Shown here: piece by piece, positions 46,430 through 56,501 of the stretch
Numbering within the stretch: position 1 is the first letter of the stretch
How the letters are laid out: the number at the start of each line of letters is the position of its first letter
Assembly: GCA_947074195.1 (NCBI GenBank)
Contig: CAMTOS010000001.1
Span: 58,507 to 122,506, forward strand
Source of the DNA: an uncultured Bacteroides sp.
Lineage (GTDB): Bacteria; Bacteroidota; Bacteroidia; Bacteroidales; Bacteroidaceae
Length of the DNA stretch: 64,000 nt
Direction of reading: 5' to 3'
Program-made: the position numbers and the translations under genes
The notes under the pieces: model-generated
Database searches by the model: none
Told to the model about the DNA's origin: nothing
The model's input: only the letters and a program-made list of their open reading frames with translations

Positions 46430-49252
46430 TTAGAAAGTAGCAGTAACGCCCAGTCCATAAGTACGGCATTGAGGAGAACTACCAATATTCATCTCCATAT
46501 ACTCGCGTTCTTTAGCGAATGTCCATACGTTAGAGACATTGACATAAGCCGTAAAGCCTTTTACGAAAGTATTTCTCAGCATATTCGATGGCATATCATA
46601 AGACAACTGAACTTTACCTATATCGAAGCGATTCGTCTTATACAACCAAAAGTCTGAACTCTGGAAGTTATTGTCACCACTAAGTGTAGTCAGACGCGGA
46701 TAAGTAGCAATATCTTTCGTCTCTTCGGTCCAGCGATTTCGAACAACTTCAGAGTATTTACGATCGCCATATACCCAATAATAGGTGTTATCTTTAAGAG
46801 CTTTAGCACCGAAGTTGCCACTGAATAACGCAAACAGCGTAAAATCTTTCCATTTAGCTGTTAAATGAACCCCCATAGTGAAAGGAGCACCATTCCAACC
46901 GCCGCTACCCAGATAGATCTGGTCTTTTGAGTCGATTACACCATCACCGTTTTGATCGACATATTTAATGTCACCGGGCTTAACTGCACCATAACTCTGC
47001 GTTGGTGAATTATCTATATCTTCCTGATCACGAAAGAAACCAGCACTCTGTAAACCAAACAATGCATCAAGCGGACGGCCCTGACGGTTCTGATATTCAT
47101 ATTCATAATTCTCATCGCGTTTAGATGCTTTGTGTTTGATATATGTACCTACCACACCTAACTGTAAGTTAACCGGTCCAAACTGTTTGGTAGACTGAAC
47201 ATTGAAATCGAAACCAATACGCCTGTCATTATTATAGTTTACATAAGGAACGAAAGAGGATTCCGGCCAGTAAGTCGTGAAATAATTCGGATAAATAGTC
47301 GATGGTAAGGTAAGCATACCGTTCATTTCGTTGGCAAAGAAGTTAAGATCGAAGTAGAGCAAACGATTCCAGAAAGAACCTGTAACGCCAACATTCACTT
47401 CTTTGCGTTTGATGAAGTCAAGATCAAGATTCTCACCGCGACGTGAATCGAACGATTGTTCTACAGCACCATCACACCACCCCCACCATGTGCCTGTAGA
47501 AGTGTAGATATTCTGATACATATAGAAATTGTCGATGTTAAGGTCAGTATGTAAAATACCTCCTGACGCAGAAATCTTCAAATCATCGACAACAGATGAT
47601 CCTTTCAGGAAATCTTCATTACTGATACGCCATGCCAGTGATGCAGTTGGCGAAAAAGCATTACGATGACCCGGTGCCAGCTTAGCCGAATGTATTTCTG
47701 CACCACTAAAATCTACATAGTATCGGTTATCATAATTGTAAGTTGCCTGGAAACCAAGATTGGCATTACATACATTATGGTATTGGGCCGAGATAGATTG
47801 CTGGAAACCTGAAGCCAACACCATAGCAGTCAGATTATGACGATTATTAAAGACTCTTTCATAATTAAATTGTCCTGAGAAGAAGATGGTTTGACGACTA
47901 TAACTACCGCTGATATTCTGCGTGCCACTTCTTTCATCTTTGCCATATTGAGTCAGTCCAGTAATCAAGTCTGTTCCTGAGTAGTTGTTCCAGGTTGCTT
48001 CATAGGTAGCATAACCGTTTTCAATAGAAGTATTATATGAAGTATCGTAATCAATAGCAATTTGTGCTTTAAAAGACAAACCTTTCACCCATTGTTCCAG
48101 ACCTAAATTGATACCTGCATCAAACTGGAACTGACGGCTGGTATATTTATTATTACCTGCTACATACATGGCGGCAAACGGATTGGTCTGATCTAACTGT
48201 GTACCACCCAGAATATATTTTCCATCAATCAGATTACTATTATTATTTACCAAAGTCATTGATGATTCATCACTGCCTTCAATAAAACTAACCGGAATCA
48301 AAGGCGACACTCTGTTGGGACGAAGAGTAGATGAACTATTCCAATAGTTGGCACGATCACCTTTACTATCATAGAATGTTGCATTGGCATTTACCCAACC
48401 AGTCACCCAGTTATTCAGACGATAATCAATATTACCACGTACATTCAAACGATTTGTGCGATTGTTCTTTCCCTGTCCGAAATTAATAAGATCATCAGTT
48501 GTTGCCCAACCAATATTAGTATAGAAGCTGGCATATTTACCACCACCCGAGAACTCTGCTATCACATTGGTTGTATTGTAAACCTTCTTCAGATAATCAG
48601 AAGAAAAGAAGTCAACATCAGCATATCGGTAAGGATTTGAACCTGAACCATAATTATAAATATCGGTTGCTGAGTAAAGCGGATCAAGACCATCGTTTAC
48701 ACGCGCTTCATTGTAAAGCGACATATATTCGGCTGAACCTAAATACTTAGGATATCCTTTAGGCTGATTAAACTCCGAATTGGCTCTAACATTAATAGTA
48801 AGTCCTTCGGAGATACCACGCTTTGTCGTGATCAGGATAGCTCCTTTCGCCGCACGGCTACCGTAAAGCACAGCTGCCTGTGCTCCTTTTAGGAATGTGA
48901 TTTGTTCGATTTCAGAACTCATCACATTATTGGCTGCACGGGGTACACCGTCTACAAGAATAAGGCAGTCATCCATGCCCCACAGATTGCCGGTAAAACC
49001 GCCAACCAGCGAATTCATATTACTTAAACTATAGGTCGTGAAATTCTTATCGAGCAATTCAGGAATATTGACTACAGATACACCACCCGTCAAATCACTC
49101 TTTTTGACTTTACGGAAAGCAACCTGCACTATATCATCATCGTCGGCCATATTTAATGAGTCATTCTCAACCGCATTATATTGTGCCCACAGACACATGG
49201 GAGAGAAAACCAGCATTGCACAGGTAACGAATTTTGTTAGTATATGTTTCAT
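46430..49252 (-). CDS. SusC-like transporter 2 of xylan PUL (XusC-like, short N terminus)
   Basis: About 940 residues from ATG 49252 (MKHILTKFVTCAML), nine codons inside the track ORF. Unlike the other two SusC proteins here it has no carboxypeptidase-regulatory-like domain and no DEVVVVGYG-type segment; a short acidic linker (NMADDDD) leads straight into the plug (KKSDLTGGVSVV; ILVDGVPRA). The barrel ends YGLGVTATF. In the xus system the second SusC is also of this shorter type. It forms a pair with SusD 2. Confidence 0.93.
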   Translation of the reverse strand: MKHILTKFVTCAMLVFSPMCLWAQYNAVENDSLNMADDDDIVQVAFRKVKKSDLTGGVSVVNIPELLDKNFTTYSLSNMNSLVGGFTGNLWGMDDCLILVDGVPRAANNVMSSEIEQITFLKGAQAAVLYGSRAAKGAILITTKRGISEGLTINVRANSEFNQPKGYPKYLGSAEYMSLYNEARVNDGLDPLYSATDIYNYGSGSNPYRYADVDFFSSDYLKKVYNTTNVIAEFSGGGKYASFYTNIGWATTDDLINFGQGKNNRTNRLNVRGNIDYRLNNWVTGWVNANATFYDSKGDRANYWNSSSTLRPNRVSPLIPVSFIEGSDESSMTLVNNNSNLIDGKYILGGTQLDQTNPFAAMYVAGNNKYTSRQFQFDAGINLGLEQWVKGLSFKAQIAIDYDTSYNTSIENGYATYEATWNNYSGTDLITGLTQYGKDERSGTQNISGSYSRQTIFFSGQFNYERVFNNRHNLTAMVLASGFQQSISAQYHNVCNANLGFQATYNYDNRYYVDFSGAEIHSAKLAPGHRNAFSPTASLAWRISNEDFLKGSSVVDDLKISASGGILHTDLNIDNFYMYQNIYTSTGTWWGWCDGAVEQSFDSRRGENLDLDFIKRKEVNVGVTGSFWNRLLYFDLNFFANEMNGMLTLPSTIYPNYFTTYWPESSFVPYVNYNNDRRIGFDFNVQSTKQFGPVNLQLGVVGTYIKHKASKRDENYEYEYQNRQGRPLDALFGLQSAGFFRDQEDIDNSPTQSYGAVKPGDIKYVDQNGDGVIDSKDQIYLGSGGWNGAPFTMGVHLTAKWKDFTLFALFSGNFGAKALKDNTYYWVYGDRKYSEVVRNRWTEETKDIATYPRLTTLSGDNNFQSSDFWLYKTNRFDIGKVQLSYDMPSNMLRNTFVKGFTAYVNVSNVWTFAKEREYMEMNIGSSPQCRTYGLGVTATF

Positions 49253-49294
49253 TACTTTTTCTTTTTTGTTTAAACGCATTGTTCTAACTCTAAA

Positions 49295-51166
49295 TTACCA
49301 TCCGGGATTCTGTGCAAACTCCAGATACAGGGTTGTATCACTCTCTTTCAAAGGAAACCAGTAGTGTTTGCTACTAAAATTACGGGTAAGTATAACGCTT
49401 TCAGTAAATCCGCTTACCTGGTTTTCCGTTGGATCATCGGTATTCAATTCACCTGCACGTGTAAATTCCTGAGAGGTTTTAATAGTATAAGGATATTCTG
49501 TCAAGAGTAACCAGCGACGTAAGTCATTGAAGCGATGGCCTTCGAAAGCAAGTTCTACGGCACGTTCTCTTCTTAATTCACCCATGAACGAATCCAATGA
49601 ACCAGTGAACTTAGAATTAACCGGATCGATGCCCGCACGTGCACGGATTACATTCACTGCAGCCTCAGCAGATAGCGAGAAGTTAGATGATTTACCGGTA
49701 GCACTTCCACTGTATTGTGCAGCAGCTTCGGCATACATCAGATAAATATCGGCAAGACGCATCCAGCTAAGATGAACATGATTTGCATTACCGTAACCAA
49801 AGCCATCATCATATTTATTAGCCGATACCGGAATGAATTTATAGAGCAAATATCCGGTGCGGCTACCATAGTTCAAGTCGCGGAAGTTACCGCCGGTATA
49901 AAGATTTGCATAACGATTGCCTTCAGAATCGGATGGCATAGAACCTAACACCACTTTAGCTCCATCATATATAATATCGTGATAGAAGCGAGGATCACGG
50001 CCTTTCCATGGGAAGTTTTTATCGAAACCTGATTGAGGATCATCAAGCGGTAAACCGTTTGCCATGCCATAGTAGGCGACGTAGTTGGCAGTTGGTAACG
50101 AGAAAACACCACCGTCGGCAAGTTCTCTGGTTTGGAACTGCTTGCTGAATCCCCAGTTTGTACCGTTAGGCTCATAAGACGGGCCACGGAAGATGGCTTC
50201 TGTTGAACCCGGCATCAGCCAGTTTTGTTTATTGGTATAGAATAAATCAGAGTATTTCTCAAAAGATACAAGTGAATATTGAGTGCGTCCACTTTCAATC
50301 AGCGATAGCAATTCACCAAAAGCCTCAGCAGCCTGTCTGCACAAATCTGTATTATAGTTACGATTTCCGGTAGATTCCTGATTCATTAGCGGACTACCTG
50401 CCCACAAAAGATTTTTGCCCAGATAGCCCAAAGCCATAATCTTATTGATGCGCAACTGATTCTTTCCAAGCGTGCGTTTACCTGCAGTCGTTTCATCCCA
50501 ATCGATTGGAAGAAGATCAGCAGCTCTTCTGAAATCTTCGGTAGCATGTGCAGCCGTTTCATGATAGTTCAAACGAGGTAATCGTAAAGTTTGATCCGAT
50601 GGAAGAACTTCATCGATATAAGGAAGTCCGCCAAGGTATTGCATTAGCTGGAAATGAAACCAGCCACGGAAGAAATAAAGCTGACCTTCAACCAGATCTC
50701 TTTCTTCGTCAGTAGCATCAGTCATAAGATGCAGATTAGCCAAACCCATATTGGCTTTACGTATACCATACCATGCCAATGGCCACAATGATTTTCCAAA
50801 ACGATCATCATTAGTTGTCGAAACATAATTTCTATCCATCCAACCAGCGGCCCACCCATCATGTTCTTTTTGCCATCCCCAGAAGTCACCAAGGTCAATT
50901 TTATAACACATATGATAATCGATACCGACATTCATGATTTCATCTTCGCCCCAGTTAAAAGAATTGGTCCAGTAACCTTTAGCGAAATCAGGGATACAAT
51001 AGTACATTTCTTCTGTAAAACCCTGAAAATTGGTAAAATTCTTAAAAGCTTCGGTACTCGAAATAGAAGAATCTGATGTTTTATCCAAATAGTCGGTACA
51101 AGCAGTGATTCCTGTCATTAGTGAAGCAAGAACACCATATTTTATAATTTGAATATATTTTTTCAT
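49295..51166 (-). CDS. SusD-like protein 1 of xylan PUL (XusB-like)
   Basis: 623 residues, lipobox GITAC (Cys23). SusD features include LYFFRGWFHFQLMQYLGG (TPR region), LSWMRLADIYLMYAEAA, VIRARAGIDP and LRRERAVELAFEGHRFNDLRRW. It starts 11 nt after the first SusC stop. XusB-type proteins bind xylan chains over the SusC pore. Confidence 0.95.
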   Translation of the reverse strand: MKKYIQIIKYGVLASLMTGITACTDYLDKTSDSSISSTEAFKNFTNFQGFTEEMYYCIPDFAKGYWTNSFNWGEDEIMNVGIDYHMCYKIDLGDFWGWQKEHDGWAAGWMDRNYVSTTNDDRFGKSLWPLAWYGIRKANMGLANLHLMTDATDEERDLVEGQLYFFRGWFHFQLMQYLGGLPYIDEVLPSDQTLRLPRLNYHETAAHATEDFRRAADLLPIDWDETTAGKRTLGKNQLRINKIMALGYLGKNLLWAGSPLMNQESTGNRNYNTDLCRQAAEAFGELLSLIESGRTQYSLVSFEKYSDLFYTNKQNWLMPGSTEAIFRGPSYEPNGTNWGFSKQFQTRELADGGVFSLPTANYVAYYGMANGLPLDDPQSGFDKNFPWKGRDPRFYHDIIYDGAKVVLGSMPSDSEGNRYANLYTGGNFRDLNYGSRTGYLLYKFIPVSANKYDDGFGYGNANHVHLSWMRLADIYLMYAEAAAQYSGSATGKSSNFSLSAEAAVNVIRARAGIDPVNSKFTGSLDSFMGELRRERAVELAFEGHRFNDLRRWLLLTEYPYTIKTSQEFTRAGELNTDDPTENQVSGFTESVILTRNFSSKHYWFPLKESDTTLYLEFAQNPGW

Positions 51167-51177
51167 TACTATGTTGT

Positions 51178-54100
51178 TTATAGAGAAAATTTAATACCAA
51201 CATTTACACGTTTCATTGTAGGATAAGCTCCCTGAGAAGCGAGCCCCGTTCCGGCAGTATTCGATTCACGGTCATCAGGCATGCGCGACCACATCCACAG
51301 GTTATTTCCATTTACATAGAGGCGTAAATCACCCAGACCGATTCTCTTTACCCAGTTGTTTGTGAAAGTATAGCCCAGTTCAACATTCTTTAGACGGACA
51401 TAAGAGCCATCATACATGTAGCGTGTACCATTGGAATAGCCACTTGGTGTAGAATTCCAGCGTGGTAGTGGAACATCGCCTGTGCCTGTTACAGAATTCC
51501 AGTAAGAACCTTCATCATAGGCCACATTAAGATTTCCGTTGAAAGTAGTGAATGATACATAACGATTAACATTGGTTACGCCATAGAACTGAACGAACCC
51601 ACTGAAACCTTTCCATTCGAAGCCGACAGTGCCGTTGAATGTATTTTGCGGAGTACCTGTATAACCATAAGGCACGTTGTCATTACTATCAATCACACCG
51701 TCACCATTGAAGTCAATGATATTAAAACTACCCGGCAGTTTCTGATTATCCATAGTATTATATTGGGTACTTCCATAAATATCATCCCAACTATTCAGAT
51801 ATCCATAATCGATATATGAATGCGCCTGACCAATAGCATAACCGGCATTCTTCTTATATGCAGCTAAAAGATCAGCATCATCAAAATTCAGAATCTTATT
51901 TTCAGCATGCGTCATATTGAAGTTTGACCATAAGCGGAATTTGTTGCGGAACATATAGTTAAAGCGTAATTCTACTTCATATCCTTTTGTACGCACTCTA
52001 CCCAGATTGGCTACCGGAGCGGTTGCACCATAGTAAGAAGGAATGGCACGATTGGAACCCGATACAAGAATGTCCGAACGTTTGTCATTGAATATCTCGA
52101 CTGTACCTGCCAATATTCCTGTAAATAATGAGAAGTCGATACCTAAATTCTTTTTCACCGCTTTTTCCCAGTGTACATTCGGATTACCGATAATCGATTC
52201 ATAATACCAGGTATAGGGACTTCTTTCACCCTGCATCGGATTCAGTCCCATCAATGCAGTAGAACCGTATGCCCACTGAGTTTCGTAAAGCCATCGACCT
52301 ACTACATTATCGTCACCAATCTCACCATAAGATGCTCTTACTTTCAGCATATCGATGACTTTGCGTACCGGTTTAAAGAATTTCTCTTCACTGATCATCC
52401 AGCCGATTGCACCTGAATTAAAGAAGTGGAAACGATTCTCTTTGCTGAATTTTTCCGAACCATTGTATGCACCATTATATTCAAAGAAGTATCTGTTGCC
52501 ATAATCATACGTCACACGGAAAGCCCAGTCTTCGCGATAACTTGGGAATACACTACCAATGGCGCGTTCATTGCGGTTGAATACACCCATCGCAGCGATG
52601 GTATTCTTACCAAATACCCCACCCCAGTTGATCTGAGCCTGATAAAATAAATTACGTGTCGTTTCAGCATTGTTTACCGCACCACCCTGAGTAGTCCATG
52701 CAATACCTTCCTGAAAGTCAAATTTGTTATATCCGTCGAAAGCCTGTTTATAAAAGACTTCACCGGTTTTTGGGTCGATCCATTTAAATTGTGTATCGTG
52801 ATAAAGGTCATTGATACCACGACCTCTTTCTACAAAGGTATTATCCCATGAAATGGTACCACGCACATTCAATCCTTTAAGCAAGAAACTTAAATCCTGT
52901 TCCAGCGTAAAGTCAGTATTGATACGGGTAGTGGTAATTTTCTCCACACCACTAAGTGCAAGATTCACGATAGAGTTAGGTGCACCCTGTGTGTCATTAG
53001 GATAATATCCCCAGCTGCCATCCGAATAAACCGGAAGAAATGCATCAGATGGTGTGCTATATGCAGCCTGCCATAACTGAGTGGCTCCGTAAGAATCATC
53101 ACTGATATCCCATGGCGTTTTACGTACACCATGCGACCCGGCTATATTAGTTCGTAATACAGTAGTTTTCGATAAGTTGAAATCCAGATTACTACGGGCA
53201 TTAATACGATTATAGCCATAACCTGCATCATAACCACGCTTGTTATCCCACTCGCGGAAAAGGTCACCTTCGTGAACGTAATCTACCGAGGCGAAATATT
53301 TCACGATCTTTGTACCACCCGATACATTGATATTGGCATTGTAAGACATTGCATGATTCTTGAACAAAGCATCCGTCCAGTCTACATTCGGATAGCGCTC
53401 ATAATCTTCAAGTGTGCTCTGATTGCGATATTTCTCAATCTCTGCCATCGGCATAATGCTGTTCCATGAGTCGGGCGAAATACCCAATTCGTTTTCGATT
53501 GCCACATTGCGTAGCTTCAAAGCATCATACGCATCATATTTACCCGGTAGTTTAGATGCCATCTTTGTAGTCATATTTACGCCAATATCAATACGGGCAC
53601 GGCCTTCATTACCACGTTTGGTTGTAATCAGGATTACCCCGTTGGCACCTTTTACCCCGTATACCGCAGTAGCCGAGGCATCTTTCAATACTGAGATAGA
53701 TTGCACTGAACTGATATCCACACTATTCATTGAACGTTCGATGCCGTCGACAAGAATAAGCGGATCACTGTTATTCCACGAGCTTACACCACGAATTACA
53801 ATCTGTGGTTCTTCATCGCCGGGCATACCCGTACTGGCTGTGGTAATTACACCGGGCAGATTACCCGTAAGTGCTGCACCGATATCGGTCACACCACCGG
53901 CACGTTCCAATACTTTACCCGAGGTTTGTGTGATAGCACCCACCACACTTGCCTTCTTTTGTTGTCCATAACCCACCACAACAACTTCGTCTAATTGCTG
54001 GGTATCATCATCTAAAGTGATTTTCAGTCTTTTGTTACCGCTGACTTTTACATCCTGAGGAGTCATTCCGATAAAAGAAACGGTAAGCACGGCATTGGCG

Positions 54101-54321
54101 TTTGGAACTGTTAATGTGAAATCGCCGTCTATATTTGTTATTGTACCTATTGAACTATTTCCTTTTAATGTAACAGTTGCTCCTGTTATAGGATTTTCGC
54201 TACTGTCCACAACCACACCTCTGACCACTATTCCGCCTTGCGCCATTATCAGCATACAATTGAACAGCATCAGCAGAAACAGCAAAGGAATCTTTTGATT
54301 TGGTTTTTCTACATTCTTCAT
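51178..54321 (-). CDS. SusC-like transporter 1 of xylan PUL (XusA-like)
   Basis: 1047 residues: signal peptide, carboxypeptidase-regulatory-like domain (GGIVVRGVVVDSSENPITGATV), DEVVVVGYGQQKK, plug (IVIRGVSSWNNSDPLILVDG) and barrel ending KRVNVGIKFSL. It heads the SusC-SusD-SusC-SusD-XusE-GH10 series. The 108 nt before it contain no TAnnTTTG box or operator, so it is probably read through from the upstream GH43 gene and its promoter at 56184-56249. Confidence 0.95.
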   Translation of the reverse strand: MKNVEKPNQKIPLLFLLMLFNCMLIMAQGGIVVRGVVVDSSENPITGATVTLKGNSSIGTITNIDGDFTLTVPNANAVLTVSFIGMTPQDVKVSGNKRLKITLDDDTQQLDEVVVVGYGQQKKASVVGAITQTSGKVLERAGGVTDIGAALTGNLPGVITTASTGMPGDEEPQIVIRGVSSWNNSDPLILVDGIERSMNSVDISSVQSISVLKDASATAVYGVKGANGVILITTKRGNEGRARIDIGVNMTTKMASKLPGKYDAYDALKLRNVAIENELGISPDSWNSIMPMAEIEKYRNQSTLEDYERYPNVDWTDALFKNHAMSYNANINVSGGTKIVKYFASVDYVHEGDLFREWDNKRGYDAGYGYNRINARSNLDFNLSKTTVLRTNIAGSHGVRKTPWDISDDSYGATQLWQAAYSTPSDAFLPVYSDGSWGYYPNDTQGAPNSIVNLALSGVEKITTTRINTDFTLEQDLSFLLKGLNVRGTISWDNTFVERGRGINDLYHDTQFKWIDPKTGEVFYKQAFDGYNKFDFQEGIAWTTQGGAVNNAETTRNLFYQAQINWGGVFGKNTIAAMGVFNRNERAIGSVFPSYREDWAFRVTYDYGNRYFFEYNGAYNGSEKFSKENRFHFFNSGAIGWMISEEKFFKPVRKVIDMLKVRASYGEIGDDNVVGRWLYETQWAYGSTALMGLNPMQGERSPYTWYYESIIGNPNVHWEKAVKKNLGIDFSLFTGILAGTVEIFNDKRSDILVSGSNRAIPSYYGATAPVANLGRVRTKGYEVELRFNYMFRNKFRLWSNFNMTHAENKILNFDDADLLAAYKKNAGYAIGQAHSYIDYGYLNSWDDIYGSTQYNTMDNQKLPGSFNIIDFNGDGVIDSNDNVPYGYTGTPQNTFNGTVGFEWKGFSGFVQFYGVTNVNRYVSFTTFNGNLNVAYDEGSYWNSVTGTGDVPLPRWNSTPSGYSNGTRYMYDGSYVRLKNVELGYTFTNNWVKRIGLGDLRLYVNGNNLWMWSRMPDDRESNTAGTGLASQGAYPTMKRVNVGIKFSL

Positions 54322-54429
54322 TACTATTAGTTTAAGATTTAAATAATATATGATCTCAGGTTTTGATTCATCATAAATCGACTCTAACTATCGTCAAAAG
54401 GGATTTTCATAATTTGCAGATTGATTTTA

Positions 54430-56160
54430 TTATTGGTTTGAAGTTGCATATACGCCAATGGTAGTTCCGGTAAAACCACCGGTATTCATAGAAGAGAGAT
54501 GACTGGCATCTACATTCTTGCAGAGCAAATTCCACTTATCGGGTTTTAGCGAATAGTAGAAGTTATAATACAAGCCGGTTGACACGACTTTAAGTTCTAT
54601 GTTAGTTGTTTTATTACTGAGTTCTTTCTTTGCCAGAAGCTGATTCGACTGATCGCCCGTCTTGCTTATACCAACCACTCTTTTTCCGTCTGCCATTCCC
54701 ATCCAGAAAAAATAATAATGATTTTCATCTTTATAAAGCAACATGCCGGCACGCTCATTCTTTTGAGATGAATCGAATATCATGCGCGTGCTGCATTCAA
54801 AACTGTGGTGTTGCAAGCGTCTTCCTATATAGGCTGGTGTCTTCTTTGAGCTGACACAAACCGGAGTGCATTTTAGTGTCAGATAGCCCGGATAATCACT
54901 CAATGAATAATAATCAGAAGCCGATGAACGCAATGTCTGCCATTGATCATTGAGTTGATAATTCATAAAATTATCTGTTACTTCAAAATTGCCGAATGTC
55001 ACCTGTTCATCTCGCTTTGTACCTTCTTTTTTACAGATCAGTTGTACCTGATCTTCGCCCTTAGTAATATAAGGGAAACCATCTTCGCTCCATTTTACGG
55101 GCATCATAAAAGCTTCGCGACCAAGGTTCTCAAAGAAATTATCAATGGGACGACGGGCAAGAAAGAAAGCCCACCAATCACCTTCGGGAGTTTGCACTAA
55201 ATCGGCATGACCGGCACATGTCACCGGATTGGGGCGTTCCGGATTTAAGTAGCGCTGTGTCAGCATAGGATTACCCTCCCATGCCTTATAATTTCCCATG
55301 GGTGCATCGCAGCTAAAAACAACCTCAGAGTGCCAGCCTTCAGTGCCACCCTCGGCAGCTATCAACAAATATTTGTTATTAACCTTAAAGATATGCGGAC
55401 CACCCAGCCATATCGGATTATTTTCAGGATTTACACCTTTATCGGCAATGACCTTAGACTGTCCGGTGGTCTGTCCGGTATTTATATCGAATTCCTGAAT
55501 GACAATAGACTGATGTCCTTTATAATCGGGACCACTTAAAGGTTCCCGGCTGTTTACAATATATGCTTTACCATCATCATCGAAAAAGAAAGAGGGGTCG
55601 ATTCCTATTACCTCTGGCAGAAGTATGGGATCAGACCATGCGCCAAACGGATCTTTAGTTTCTACATAAAAATTGCCATAACCTATATTGGTCGTTGCCA
55701 CATAATAAGTTTCATTAAAAGGGTTGTAAGAGATAGACGGAGCAAATATTCCTTCGTTTATACCTTGTCCATCCATATTGAGCATTTGCGATTCTCTGTC
55801 GAGGATATATCCTGCCTGACTCCAGTTTACCAGATCTTTGCTGTGATAAAGTGGAATACCCGGGAAATAGGTAAAAGTTGATGTGATAAGAAAATAATCT
55901 TCACCATTGGTACAGATACTCGGATCGGAGTGCCAGCCGGGAAGTATAGGATTGAAAAAGAAACTGGAATCCTGAAGTGCATTTTCATTATAAAAAGAAT
56001 CGTTGCCTTTATAGCTGAAATAATCGAAGAGAGCAACAGATTTATCGCTGATCAGTAATGCCTTATTCTCTGATCTTGCTGACTTAGAAGAGAATATTAT
56101 GATTATTGCGCTTAGCAGGATGGTAATGAATCCCAATCCAAAGTAGTAAGTATTCTTCAT
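54430..56160 (-). CDS. GH43-like protein lacking the expected general-acid Glu
   Basis: 576 residues with an N-terminal hydrophobic signal or anchor segment (GFITILLSAIIIIFSS). The GH43 five-blade propeller spans about 70-370, followed by a beta-xylosidase-type C-terminal beta-sandwich (about 395-570, YIGRRLQHHSFECS). Two catalytic aspartates are kept: Asp79 (WHSDPS) and Asp188 (GIDPSFF). The general-acid Glu, seen as WIEAPHIY in the paralogue at 60954, is Gly253 here (WLGGPHIF), confirmed in the DNA (GGT). It is the first gene behind a xylan-type promoter, just before the xus genes. It may be inactive as a hydrolase and serve binding or sensing, or use another acid. Confidence 0.85.
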   Translation of the reverse strand: MKNTYYFGLGFITILLSAIIIIFSSKSARSENKALLISDKSVALFDYFSYKGNDSFYNENALQDSSFFFNPILPGWHSDPSICTNGEDYFLITSTFTYFPGIPLYHSKDLVNWSQAGYILDRESQMLNMDGQGINEGIFAPSISYNPFNETYYVATTNIGYGNFYVETKDPFGAWSDPILLPEVIGIDPSFFFDDDGKAYIVNSREPLSGPDYKGHQSIVIQEFDINTGQTTGQSKVIADKGVNPENNPIWLGGPHIFKVNNKYLLIAAEGGTEGWHSEVVFSCDAPMGNYKAWEGNPMLTQRYLNPERPNPVTCAGHADLVQTPEGDWWAFFLARRPIDNFFENLGREAFMMPVKWSEDGFPYITKGEDQVQLICKKEGTKRDEQVTFGNFEVTDNFMNYQLNDQWQTLRSSASDYYSLSDYPGYLTLKCTPVCVSSKKTPAYIGRRLQHHSFECSTRMIFDSSQKNERAGMLLYKDENHYYFFWMGMADGKRVVGISKTGDQSNQLLAKKELSNKTTNIELKVVSTGLYYNFYYSLKPDKWNLLCKNVDASHLSSMNTGGFTGTTIGVYATSNQ

Positions 56161-56183
56161 TGACTTAAAGTTGTTTTCTGAAA

Positions 56184-56249
56184 CAAATATATTGCCTCTG
56201 AATAAATGAGGTAGTAATATTTGTTACACGAAATATACCATGTATTACA
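56184..56249 (-). promoter_or_regulatory. Xylan-type promoter and operator, GH43-xus operon
   Basis: The -7 box TATATTTG (56184-56191) has its 30-nt operator-like site (56220-56249) exactly 28 nt upstream: TGTAATA and, 21 nt later, TGTAACA. No TTTG -33 is present, which fits dependence on an activator. The predicted leader is about 17 nt. Confidence 0.75.
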
Positions 56250-56432
56250 TACTTTAAATCTTATACACTCAGCATTAAACTCTATGTTACCTCACCAACC
56301 ACTACTCACTGATTTACTGATACTTAGATCTTATAAAATGTAACATTCAAACGTTACAAACCGACGTATTTTAATCCATAAAACCAGCCATAGCTTCTCA
56401 GCCCGTCAGCAAGCTATAGCCAGTAAGCCAGA

Positions 56433-56462
56433 AAAGGCTTGCCAGTGAACCAGCAAGCCTTT
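56433..56462 (-). terminator. Terminator of the second HTCS gene
   Basis: A 10-bp perfect stem AAAGGCTTGC/GCAAGCCTTT with a 10-nt loop. On the minus strand it is followed by T then C, so the T-run is short. It separates the HTCS gene from the GH43-xus operon. Confidence 0.7.
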
Positions 56463-56501
56463 CCCAATAAACAGAGCATTAAACGTCTGTGTTACCTTTC
56501 T

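Larger units (their letters stand above)
56161..56501. other. 341-bp intergenic region before GH43
   Basis: No gene is present. It holds the xylan-type promoter and operator (56184-56249), a TGTAAC/GTTACA inverted repeat (56339-56358), a weak 7-bp hairpin (56390-56417) and the HTCS terminator (56433-56462). Confidence 0.7.

Noticed and set aside
56339-56358. TGTAAC/GTTACA inverted repeat as a further operator
   Set aside because: It is an inverted repeat, not a direct one, and no -7 box lies at the required distance. It may be chance or an extra half-site.
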